Shown here piece by piece: positions 1 through 4,959 of a stretch of DNA of 5,613 nt (the stretch's first letter is position 1; each line of letters opens with the position of its first letter). Below the pieces are notes generated by a model. It made no database searches, was not told the origin of the DNA, and saw nothing but the letters and a program-made list of their open reading frames with translations. This DNA is from Clostridia bacterium (GTDB lineage: Bacteria; Bacillota; Clostridia; Oscillospirales; Acutalibacteraceae). The DNA is taken from assembly GCA_017431755.1 (NCBI GenBank), contig JAFRKM010000083.1, positions 1 through 5,613 on the forward strand. The letters are read 5' to 3'. The translations under genes were made by a program, and so were the position numbers.

Positions 1-98
1 CATATCACGAAAAGCATGATTTGTCGCCCATGAAAAAGCTTTTTGCGTCCTACATTAAAGAGCGTCTGGATACATATTTATCAATACTTGAAAGATAA
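1..98 (+). CDS. 3' end of an unidentified gene (possible mobile-element gene)
   Basis: Only the last 31 codons are inside the window, read in the frame that starts at base 3 and ending at TAA 96-98. The tail is hydrophilic and helix-like (it contains SPMKKLFASYIKERLDTYL). It is the last gene before a truncated tRNA-Ser 3' end, which is where an integrase gene often lies in tRNA-targeted elements. That position is the only hint: no catalytic Arg, His or Tyr of a tyrosine recombinase is visible here, and I do not recognise the tail. The frame is open from the window edge to the stop and is followed by non-coding AT-rich DNA, which supports a real gene end. An integrase, a regulator or another cargo gene are all possible. 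Confidence 0.5.
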   Translation, partial: YHEKHDLSPMKKLFASYIKERLDTYLSILER

Positions 99-100
99 AA

Positions 101-146
101 ATTTATACCCCTATTTATACCCCTTTAAAGAAAAATATTTACCCCT
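101..146. repeat. Tandem 12-bp repeat ATTTATACCCCT, two perfect copies plus one degenerate
   Basis: ATTTATACCCCT occurs at 101-112 and again, with no gap and no mismatch, at 113-124. A shortened relative, ATTTACCCCT, lies at 137-146. The repeats start three bases after the stop codon of the left-edge gene and about 150 bp before the tRNA-Ser remnant. Short direct repeats beside an attachment site are often arm-type binding sites for a tyrosine integrase, and that is the likeliest reading here, but it is inference. The rest of 99-276 holds no gene. It contains a small palindrome, ATACA-CAT-TGTAT, at 241-253 that could be another protein site. Confidence 0.6.
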
Positions 147-276
147 AAAAACACTCCTTAAACGATTATTTTAAATTTTACGAGTTTACACTAAATTGCG
201 TATAAATCCCAAAAACAGTCAAGTTAAATTTATATGGTTGATACACATTGTATTAGGTTTATTAAGCAATTTATAA

Positions 277-299
277 TTCAAATCCCTCCTTCTCCGCCA
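277..299 (+). other. Attachment-site remnant: 3' end of tRNA-Ser
   Basis: The bases parse as a tRNA 3' end: T-loop TTCAAAT (277-283), T-stem 3' strand CCCTC (284-288), acceptor 3' strand CTTCTCC (289-295), discriminator G (296) and encoded CCA (297-299). An acceptor partner GGAGAAG with a G discriminator is typical of bacterial tRNA-Ser. The bases just upstream (TTATAA) cannot form the 5' T-stem GAGGG, and no D-arm, anticodon arm or variable arm precedes it, so this is not a whole tRNA gene. It fits the distal junction of an element that integrated into the 3' end of tRNA-Ser and rebuilt the tRNA at its other end, to the left of this window. The terminator immediately downstream suggests this is the original chromosomal copy. 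The left edge of the core is unknown because its partner is not in the window. Confidence 0.75.
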
Positions 300-316
300 A
301 ACAAATTATGGCAAAT

Positions 317-350
317 AAAAAACCACAGTTTTTATTGCTGTGAGTTTTTT
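317..350. terminator. Bidirectional intrinsic terminator
   Basis: CACAG (324-328) pairs with CTGTG (338-342) across a 9-base loop. The stem extends through C323-G344 (with A343 bulged) and an A6/T6 run (317-322 with 345-350). On the plus strand the hairpin is followed by TTTTTT, and on the minus strand it is also followed directly by TTTTTT. It sits 18 bases after the tRNA-Ser remnant and 10 bases beyond the end of the converging broken gene at 360-735. It probably ended the original tRNA-Ser transcript and still ends leftward transcription. Confidence 0.75.
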
Positions 351-359
351 ATTTGTTTA

Positions 360-735
360 TCAAATTTTTCGCCACATTATTTCTTTACATTCAATTAAAC
401 AGGTCTCAGAGGAATCTTCCCACAAAAAATAATTATCAACTTTTTTTAAAGTTGCACTATTGATTATGCAGTCGTAATTTTCGTCAATAGGCTGCAAATT
501 TAGTTTTACTAAATTTATTAAAAACAATTTCCACTGAGTAGCAGCTTTTGAATTGTGACTGAAAAACCACTGATAAAATTCGTTTCGTGTTTAATGGTTG
601 CATTGAAGAATTAGATTTATTTACATACGCTCCGCTTTCGTACTTAATCAAAACTATGCAGCTATCGTGAAAATTATTAAATGTTTTTAATAAATAATCT
701 ATATCATCTGGTGACTTTACCATGTTCCATTCCAT
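360..735 (-). pseudogene. Frameshifted gene of unknown function, about 124 residues if repaired
   Basis: Translation from ATG 735, behind a perfect AGGAGG (745-750, spacer 9), begins MEWNMVKSPDDIDYLL and stays in frame to TGA 484-486. A different frame takes over near 510: read with one base skipped in TTTAGTAAAAC, it continues VKLNLQPIDENYDC, runs through a Trp- and acid-containing part (YFLWEDSSE) and ends at TGA 360-362. The total, 376 bases, is 125 codons plus one extra base. The joined protein resembles, from memory, short uncharacterised clostridial proteins with an FHDSC motif (here residues 22-26), a SGAYV stretch, an FQ-x-QF segment and a KLNL segment. I know no function for them. 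No signal peptide or membrane segment is visible. There is no clear promoter of its own, and it lies just after the HPr terminator, so it may depend on read-through. The extra base could be a real mutation or a sequencing error. Confidence 0.75.
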
Positions 736-766
736 ATATAAAAACCTCCTATGTTTTAAATGAATC

Positions 767-804
767 AAAAAAAGCACCTGATAAGTGAAATCAGGTGCTT
801 TTTT
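767..804 (-). terminator. Intrinsic terminator after the HPr-like gene
   Basis: AGCACCTGA (773-781) pairs perfectly with TCAGGTGCT (791-799) around a 9-base loop, extended by A-T pairs. On the minus strand it is followed by TTTTTTT. It begins about 17 bases after the stop codon of the HPr-like gene and is the strongest terminator in the window. It is nearly symmetrical, so it could also stop plus-strand transcription. The ribosome site of the broken gene at 360-735 starts only 16 bases further on. Confidence 0.9.
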
Positions 805-821
805 AGTTTTTAAATATAAAA

Positions 822-1103
822 CTAAGCATTTTCTTCGTTTTTTTCAGATAAACCTGTTTCAACAAGTTTTACAAGTTGGCGAACAGCTTCTTGCTCATCT
901 TCACCATCAGCAATAATACGTATTTCTGTTCCGCCCACAACCGCCAGTGAAAGAATCCCCAGTAAACTTTTCGCATTTACTCTTCTTTCTTCTTTTTCTA
1001 CCCAAATTGTAGATTTAAACTCATTAGCTTTTTGAATAAAAAATGTTGCCGGCCTTGCATAAAGCCCTAATTGATTTTGAACCACCACATTTTTATCGTA
1101 CAT
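822..1103 (-). CDS. HPr-like protein with Tyr15 in place of His15 and Ser46 kept
   Basis: This 93-residue protein is a full-length HPr-fold protein. HPr normally carries phosphate from enzyme I to sugar permeases on His15 and, in Firmicutes, acts with CcpA when phosphorylated on Ser46. Taking ATG 1101-1103 as the start gives canonical numbering. The active-site motif then reads LGLYARPA with Tyr15 (codon TAT, one base from His CAT). The regulatory site reads NAKSLLGILSL with Ser46 in place, and Arg17 and Pro18 are kept. It therefore cannot act as an ordinary PTS carrier but could be a target of HPr kinase and a CcpA partner, like Bacillus Crh, which has Gln15. Regulation is inference. An upstream in-frame ATG (1107-1109) lies only 3 bases from the GGAGG, so the later one is preferred. 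The C-terminus has a short acidic extension. It has its own promoter and terminator and follows trmD, where rplS is often found. Confidence 0.92.
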   Translation of the reverse strand: MYDKNVVVQNQLGLYARPATFFIQKANEFKSTIWVEKEERRVNAKSLLGILSLAVVGGTEIRIIADGEDEQEAVRQLVKLVETGLSEKNEENA

Positions 1104-1110
1104 AATCATT

Positions 1111-1118
1111 CCCCTCCC
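1111..1118 (-). promoter_or_regulatory. Ribosome binding site that fixes the HPr-like start
   Basis: GGGAGGGG on the minus strand leaves 9 bases from its GGAGG core to ATG 1101-1103 but only 3 to the upstream ATG 1107-1109. This favours the inner start, which also gives exact HPr numbering at positions 15 and 46. Confidence 0.75.
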
Positions 1119-1197
1119 ATTTTTTGTTTTGTAATTTTTTCATTTGATATTTATAATACAAATTTATTAGTAATATAAATATCCATCTAATGTTAAT

Positions 1198-1225
1198 ATT
1201 ATATCATAACTATAATTTTAGTCAA
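1198..1225 (-). promoter_or_regulatory. Sigma-A promoter of the HPr-like gene, extended -10
   Basis: On the minus strand a -35 box TTGACT (1225-1220) is followed after 16 bases by a perfect -10 box TATAAT (1203-1198), preceded by TG at the extended -10 position (1206-1205). Transcription would start near 1191 and give a leader of about 88 bases. No catabolite-response element is obvious around it. No convincing terminator separates trmD from this promoter, so read-through from the ribosomal operon is also possible. Confidence 0.75.
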
Positions 1226-1336
1226 TATTAAATATATATTTTTACATTTCTTACCATCAAACAAATTTTCAAAGGCTTTCATTTGGTAAAAACGCCAAAA
1301 AAATTAACTCTTTTTATTCAATATAAATATTTAATA

Positions 1337-2020
1337 TCATTTTTTTAAAATATCTGGACGATATTTTTTAGTTTCTTCAAGAGATTGCTCGTTTTTCCAT
1401 TTTTCTATATTTGCATGATGCCCCGAAACAAGTACATCAGGTACTTTTTTATCATGCCATACGGCAGGCTTAGTATACTGAGGGTATTCCAACAGATTTT
1501 TATAATGACTTTCGTCTTCAAAGCACACATCTTCCGAAAGCACTCCCGACACCATTCGACACACTGCATCAGTAAATACTACTGCAGGAATTTCTCCGCC
1601 TGTTAAAACATAATCACCGATGGATATTTGTTTATCAACAATTTCATCAATTACACGCTGATCCACTCCCTCGTAATGCCCACACAAAATCGCAATACTA
1701 TCATATTCATTTTTTATATCAACCGCCATTTTTTGATTAAACACTTTACCTTTCGGCGTCATATAAATCAATGTAGGACGCTTACCGCGTAGCTTACATA
1801 TATTTTCAAAGCATTTAAATATTGGCTCAGCCATCATAACCATACCTTTTCCGCCGCCATATGGGGTATCATCTACACGTTTGTGCTTATCGAAAGCAAA
1901 GTCACGTATTTGATGGCATTTTATATCCAGTATTCCTTTCTTTCTTGCCCTACCAATTATGCTACTTGACAAAAATGCCTCACAAACCTCAGGAAAGAGC
2001 GTCATAATATCAATCTTCAT
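1337..2020 (-). CDS. trmD: tRNA (guanine37-N1)-methyltransferase TrmD
   Basis: TrmD transfers a methyl group from S-adenosylmethionine to N1 of G37, next to the anticodon of tRNAs reading CNN codons, and so prevents +1 frameshifting. It acts as a cytoplasmic dimer. At 227 residues it is near the usual length. The SPOUT trefoil-knot motifs are all present: DDTPYGGGKGM (50-60), LCGHYEGVDQRV (112-123), SIGDYVLTGGE (133-143) and the probable catalytic Asp151 in TDAV. The C-terminal tRNA-binding part has PQYTKP and LVSGHHANIEKW. ATG 2018-2020 is chosen because AAGGTG lies 6 bases upstream and the protein then begins MKIDIMTLFPE as in the family; a GTG three codons earlier lacks a ribosome site. 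It overlaps the end of rimM by 11 bases, which suggests translational coupling. The next gene is an HPr-like gene instead of the usual rplS. Confidence 0.97.
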   Translation of the reverse strand: MKIDIMTLFPEVCEAFLSSSIIGRARKKGILDIKCHQIRDFAFDKHKRVDDTPYGGGKGMVMMAEPIFKCFENICKLRGKRPTLIYMTPKGKVFNQKMAVDIKNEYDSIAILCGHYEGVDQRVIDEIVDKQISIGDYVLTGGEIPAVVFTDAVCRMVSGVLSEDVCFEDESHYKNLLEYPQYTKPAVWHDKKVPDVLVSGHHANIEKWKNEQSLEETKKYRPDILKK

Positions 2021-2525
2021 CAAAAACACCTTTTAATGGATTAACCAAAATTTTATTTTCATCTAAATTTATTTCTTCAATTGTGCCTTCAATTATAGGC
2101 AAAAGATATTCTTTATTATTTGAATCAATTATTTCGTAAATATCGCTTGCGCCTCTATTAAAAACATCTTTTAAAACCCCGTACATTTTATGTTTTTTCG
2201 CGTCTTCAACAGCGCAGCCCTTTAAATCTTCTATGAAATAACTGTTTTCATCAATTGGAATATCCTTATTTAATGCATAAAGGAATCTACCTTGCAAAAT
2301 CTGTGCATCATTTTTATTGTTTAATTCCTTTATTTTCATAAGAACTTGCGATTTATGAATTTTTAAATCAAAAAATTCAATTGGACTTTCATTAACATCT
2401 AAAAATATATTTTTAATCTTATAAAAATCCTCAGGATAATCAGTGTAAGGATTAATTTTTATTTCTCCACTTACTCCCCTTGTACCGGCTATTTTACCAA
2501 TACAAAGATATTCATTTTTTTTCAT
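2010..2525 (-). CDS. rimM: Ribosome maturation factor RimM
   Basis: RimM binds ribosomal protein S19 and helps the head of the 30S subunit to mature around 16S rRNA. The 171-residue protein has the two expected beta-barrel parts. The N-terminal RimM domain (about 6-85) opens with IGKIAGTRGVSGEIK. The PRC-barrel domain (about 94-168) contains YFIEDLKG, GVLKDVFNRGASDIYEI, LLPII and ILVNPLKG. ATG 2523-2525 is chosen because AGGAG lies 5 bases upstream and the family starts close to the IGKI motif; a TTG eight codons earlier has no ribosome site. The gene follows khpA after a 72-base gap that holds an RNA hairpin, and its last codons overlap the start of trmD. Bacillus has ylqD between khpA and rimM; it is absent here. 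Confidence 0.96.
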   Translation of the reverse strand: MKKNEYLCIGKIAGTRGVSGEIKINPYTDYPEDFYKIKNIFLDVNESPIEFFDLKIHKSQVLMKIKELNNKNDAQILQGRFLYALNKDIPIDENSYFIEDLKGCAVEDAKKHKMYGVLKDVFNRGASDIYEIIDSNNKEYLLPIIEGTIEEINLDENKILVNPLKGVFDED

Positions 2526-2557
2526 AATTGCTCCTAATTTTACAAACAAAAATTAAT

Positions 2558-2591
2558 GTGCTTAACCAGTAGCAAAAATCCAGTCAAGCAC
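2558..2591 (-). other. RNA hairpin between khpA and rimM
   Basis: In the minus-strand RNA, GUGCUUGACUGG pairs with CUGGUUAAGCAC along all 12 positions, three of them G-U wobbles, around a 10-base loop. Read on the plus strand the same arms have mismatches, so the structure suits the transcript of this operon. It begins 6 bases after the khpA stop. A loose U-rich stretch (AUUAAUUUUUG) follows 0-10 bases after the stem. It could be a leaky attenuator, an RNase processing site or a 3'-end protector for the rpsP-khpA part. Its role is inferred from structure alone. Confidence 0.55.
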
Positions 2592-2597
2592 TATACT

Positions 2598-2843
2598 TTA
2601 GCCTATTTCAACAGCTATTTTCATGTCATTTTTCACCGCTGCCGCTCTGGCGATATTTCTAATAGATTTTGCAATGCGGCCTTGTTTACCAATAATTCTA
2701 CCCATATCGCTTTCATCTACAATAACTCTATATACAATAAGTCCGTCTTCCGCAGATGTATCTTTTTCTATTTTTAAAGCGTCTGGATTAAGAATTAACT
2801 CTCTAACAAGAGCATTCAACAGATTTTCAATAACATCATCCAT
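2598..2843 (-). CDS. khpA: KH-domain RNA-binding protein KhpA (YlqC)
   Basis: This 81-residue protein is a single KH domain with the RNA-binding loop GKQG at residues 52-55 inside GRIIGKQGRIAKSIR. The N-terminal helix (MDDVIENLLNALVREL) and the length match KhpA. In Firmicutes KhpA pairs with KhpB (Jag/EloR), binds RNA and affects cell division and elongation; some lineages use it in ribosome-associated roles. The position directly after rpsP, with a 21-base gap, is the classic context. ATG 2841-2843 has a GGAG about 10 bases upstream. The protein ends soon after the last strand, with no extra domain. Confidence 0.95.
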   Translation of the reverse strand: MDDVIENLLNALVRELILNPDALKIEKDTSAEDGLIVYRVIVDESDMGRIIGKQGRIAKSIRNIARAAAVKNDMKIAVEIG

Positions 2844-2864
2844 TAAAACTTTTCTCCTTTATGT

Positions 2865-3110
2865 TTATTTTGATTCTTTTAAGGATTTCATTATGCTTTT
2901 TACTCTCTCGGTTGGTTGAGCGCCGTTAGAAATCCATTTTTCAGCTTTTTCCATATCAAGTTTAATCTCTTCAGGATTTGTCATCGGATTAAAATATCCA
3001 ATTTCCTCAATACATCTACCGTCACGCGGTGAACGTGAATCTGCCACCACTATACGATAAAAAGGTTTCTTGTGTGCTCCCATTCTGCGAAGTCTAATTT
3101 TTACTGCCAT
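2865..3110 (-). CDS. rpsP: 30S ribosomal protein S16
   Basis: S16 is an early-binding 30S protein that stabilises the 5' domain and central junction of 16S rRNA. The 81-residue sequence starts MAVKIRLRRMG and contains the family signatures PFYRIVVADSRSPRDGR (16-32) and EEIGYFNP. Its Lys- and Glu-rich C-terminus (KSIMKSLKESK) is slightly short but within family range. ATG 3108-3110 is favoured by a GGAGG 8 bases upstream; a TTG five codons earlier lies inside that site. It sits 58 bases after ffh with no clear terminator between them, so it is probably co-transcribed from the ylxM promoter. Confidence 0.98.
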   Translation of the reverse strand: MAVKIRLRRMGAHKKPFYRIVVADSRSPRDGRCIEEIGYFNPMTNPEEIKLDMEKAEKWISNGAQPTERVKSIMKSLKESK

Positions 3111-3168
3111 TTGTTTTTCCTCCAAAATTTAATTTATTTTTATATATTATATAAACATATAAAGCGAT

Positions 3169-4506
3169 TTAAAATAATTTGGGAAACCTAAACCCAGGTA
3201 TACCCCTTTTGAATTTATTACCACCAAATTTTTTCATAAACTTTTTCATTTGTTCAAACTGTTTAAGAAGTTTATTTACATCTTCAACTTTCGTTCCACT
3301 ACCGGACGCTATTCTTCTTTTTCTCCGTGCATCGATAATTGACGGTTTTTTTCTTTCGTTTGGCGTCATAGATAGAACTATTGCATTAAGTCTATCTATA
3401 ACTTTATCATCAAGGTCAACATCTTTTAATTTATTATCCATACCAGGTAGTTTGGATAAAATCGATTTAATCGGACCCATCTTTTTAATTTGCATCATTT
3501 GATCTTTAAGATCGTTTAAATCGAATGTGCTTTTCTCAAATTTTTGAGCCATTTTCTCGGCTTGAGCTTTGTCGAAATTTGTCGCTGCGTCTTCAATAAG
3601 CGTTAAAACATCGCCCATACCCAAAATTCTTGACGCCATCCTATCCGGATGAAAATCTTCTATGTTTTCCGGCTTTTCGCCTGTACCCACAAATTTTATA
3701 GGTTTTCCAGTAATAGCTTTTATAGAAAGCGCCGCACCGCCTCTGGTATCACCATCCATCTTTGTAAGTATTACTCCTGTGATATCAAGCGTTTCGTTAA
3801 ATGTTTTTGCAACATTTACAGCATCTTGACCCGTCATAGTATCTGCAACAAGGAGTATTTCGTGTGGGTTTAGCTCTTGCTTTAGATCTTTTAGTTCGTT
3901 CATAAGTTTTTCATCTATTTGCAGCCTTCCCGCTGTATCGATAATCACTACATCATTACCATAATCTTTAGCATAAGAAAGCGCTTTTTTAGAAATCTCT
4001 ACCGGTGGTTTATCGCCCATTTCAAAAACATGAACTCCAACTTGCGAACCTAAAACTTGAAGCTGTTTTATTGCTGCCGGACGATAAATATCACACGCCA
4101 CAAGAAGTGGCCTTCTACCCTGCTTTTTTAGCATTAATGCAAGTTTTGCTGCGTGTGTAGTTTTACCTGACCCCTGAAGTCCGCAAAGCATTATAATTGT
4201 TGGCGGCTTAGAAGAAATATTAAGCCTATTTTTTTCTTCCCCGCCCATAAGGCTTGTAAGCTCTTCGTTTACTATTTTTATTACCATTTGCGCAGGTGTT
4301 AAGCTTTCCATAACTTTTGAGCCAATAGATCTTTCTATTACTTTATTTGTAAAATCTTTCGCAACTTTATAGTTTACATCCGCTTCCAAAAGCGCTAAAC
4401 GAACTTCCCTCATGGAGCTTTTTACATCAGATTCCGTAAGCTTTCCTTTAGACTTGAGTTTTTTAAAAGCTGCAGAAATTTTTTCTGATAAATTTTCAAA
4501 CGCCAA
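3169..4506 (-). CDS. ffh: Signal recognition particle GTPase Ffh (SRP54)
   Basis: Ffh binds the small SRP RNA, captures hydrophobic signal sequences as they leave the ribosome, and with FtsY delivers the ribosome to the SecYEG translocon. The 445-residue protein has the three expected domains. The N helical bundle spans about 1-90 (AFENLSEKI, LLEADVNYKV). The GTPase G domain spans about 101-295, with P-loop GLQGSGKTT (109-117), DTAGR (190-194), TKMDGD (248-253) and GTGEKPENIEDF. The Met-rich M domain runs from about 296 to the end, with the SRP RNA-binding segment DARRKRRIASGSG (392-404). The tail is basic (KFKRGIPGFRFPKLF). A TTG start at 4504-4506 is chosen because AAGGTGG lies 9 bases upstream and the protein then begins at the canonical position; the GTG at 4513-4515 abuts that site. 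The gene is 14 bases after ylxM. Confidence 0.97.
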   Translation of the reverse strand: MAFENLSEKISAAFKKLKSKGKLTESDVKSSMREVRLALLEADVNYKVAKDFTNKVIERSIGSKVMESLTPAQMVIKIVNEELTSLMGGEEKNRLNISSKPPTIIMLCGLQGSGKTTHAAKLALMLKKQGRRPLLVACDIYRPAAIKQLQVLGSQVGVHVFEMGDKPPVEISKKALSYAKDYGNDVVIIDTAGRLQIDEKLMNELKDLKQELNPHEILLVADTMTGQDAVNVAKTFNETLDITGVILTKMDGDTRGGAALSIKAITGKPIKFVGTGEKPENIEDFHPDRMASRILGMGDVLTLIEDAATNFDKAQAEKMAQKFEKSTFDLNDLKDQMMQIKKMGPIKSILSKLPGMDNKLKDVDLDDKVIDRLNAIVLSMTPNERKKPSIIDARRKRRIASGSGTKVEDVNKLLKQFEQMKKFMKKFGGNKFKRGIPGFRFPKLF

Positions 4507-4515
4507 AAATATCAC

Positions 4516-4522
4516 CCACCTT
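4516..4522 (-). promoter_or_regulatory. Ribosome binding site of ffh, overlapping the ylxM stop codon
   Basis: AAGGTGG on the minus strand includes the last two bases of the ylxM TAA stop (4523-4521). It is 9 bases from the TTG start of ffh and directly touches the alternative GTG, which rules that GTG out. The overlap with the stop suggests that ylxM translation opens or clears this site. Confidence 0.7.
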
Positions 4523-4868
4523 AAAATTGAATTTTATTTAATGTTTTTTTGATTTCTTCTATTTTTTCTTTTGCAAGCGGATTACTAACATCAGGCATTT
4601 CACTAATCAATTTTTTAACATTATCAATTTTTTCTTTTAAATCATTGGTTTTTTTCAAAAAGCCCAATTTTTTTTCTAAATTTTCAAGGATTTGCTCAGA
4701 CCTTTTTATAGAATCGTAAACCCCTTGCCTAGTTTTTCCTACATTGTCCGATATTTCCGAAAGAGAAAAATCTTGATTATAGTGCATATCTAAACAATCA
4801 TGCTGCAAATCAGACAAAATGCTTCCGTAAGTATCAAAAAGAAGCGCCATGTTAATATCTTTATCCAT
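4521..4868 (-). CDS. ylxM: YlxM/p13 family SRP-associated helix-turn-helix protein
   Basis: YlxM is encoded just before ffh in many Firmicutes and in streptococci modulates SRP GTPase activity. The 115-residue protein has the family's sigma-region-4-like N-terminal helix-turn-helix (about 35-57, LSEISDNVGKTRQGVYDSI). This is preceded by LLFDTYGSILSDLQ and followed by a highly charged, probably coiled-coil C-terminal half (about 58-113). A small, acidic, HTH-containing protein could also bind nucleic acid, but no DNA target is established. ATG 4866-4868 has GAGGT 6 bases upstream. It is the first gene of the operon, and its leader RNA begins with a perfect 9-bp inverted repeat. Confidence 0.94.
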   Translation of the reverse strand: MDKDINMALLFDTYGSILSDLQHDCLDMHYNQDFSLSEISDNVGKTRQGVYDSIKRSEQILENLEKKLGFLKKTNDLKEKIDNVKKLISEMPDVSNPLAKEKIEEIKKTLNKIQF

Positions 4869-4888
4869 ATTATTACCTCTTTTTATCC

Positions 4889-4913
4889 ACTGTAAAGCTA
4901 TTAACTTTACAGT
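4889..4913 (-). promoter_or_regulatory. 9-bp inverted repeat in the ylxM leader: operator or 5' mRNA hairpin
   Basis: ACTGTAAAG (4889-4897) and CTTTACAGT (4905-4913) are perfect inverted repeats separated by 7 bases. With transcription starting near 4916, they lie at about +3 to +27, so they could form a stem-loop at the very 5' end of the mRNA or bind a dimeric repressor. There is no U-run after the stem, so it is not a terminator. A third copy of the half-site occurs at 4960-4968, upstream of the -35 box. Confidence 0.65.
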
Positions 4914-4922
4914 ATATTTCTT

Positions 4923-4951
4923 AGTTTACTACATATTTTTTTATCTGTCAA
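4923..4951 (-). promoter_or_regulatory. Sigma-A promoter of the ylxM-ffh-rpsP operon
   Basis: On the minus strand a perfect -35 box TTGACA (4951-4946) is followed after exactly 17 bases by a -10 box TAAACT (4928-4923). Transcription would start near 4916, about 48 bases before the ylxM ATG. It is the only strong promoter found ahead of the six-gene block. It is flanked on both sides by CTTTACAGT copies. Confidence 0.8.
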
Positions 4952-4959
4952 GCTTTTTT

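Noticed and set aside
200..299. A complete tRNA gene ending in CCA at 299
   Set aside because: The upstream bases do not supply the T-stem 5' strand GAGGG, an anticodon arm, a D-arm or the acceptor GGAGAAG, so only the 3' 23 bases are tRNA-like.
484..592. Programmed frameshifting in the gene at 360-735
   Set aside because: A +1 (or -2) shift is needed, and there is no slippery run, stop-codon pause, or pseudoknot-like structure at the site. A simple indel or read error is more likely.
1251..1289. Inverted repeat TTACCA / TGGTAA between trmD and the HPr promoter as a trmD terminator or operator
   Set aside because: It is only 6 bp with a 27-base spacer, has few further pairs and no T-run directly after it; chance is likely in this AT-rich spacer.
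1841..1870. Lys in the TrmD motif PYGGGKGM where many family members have Pro or Ala
   Set aside because: This position varies within the family and the flanking glycine motif is intact, so it gives no sign of lost activity.
2556..2919. Plus-strand open frames opposite khpA and rpsP
   Set aside because: Both lie antisense to clear conserved genes and their hydrophobic or Ser/Phe-rich translations are typical of shadow frames.
3135..3160. Internal promoter before rpsP (TATAAT on the minus strand in the ffh-rpsP gap)
   Set aside because: A -10-like box is easy to find in a run of alternating A and T, and no acceptable -35 box lies 16-18 bases upstream.
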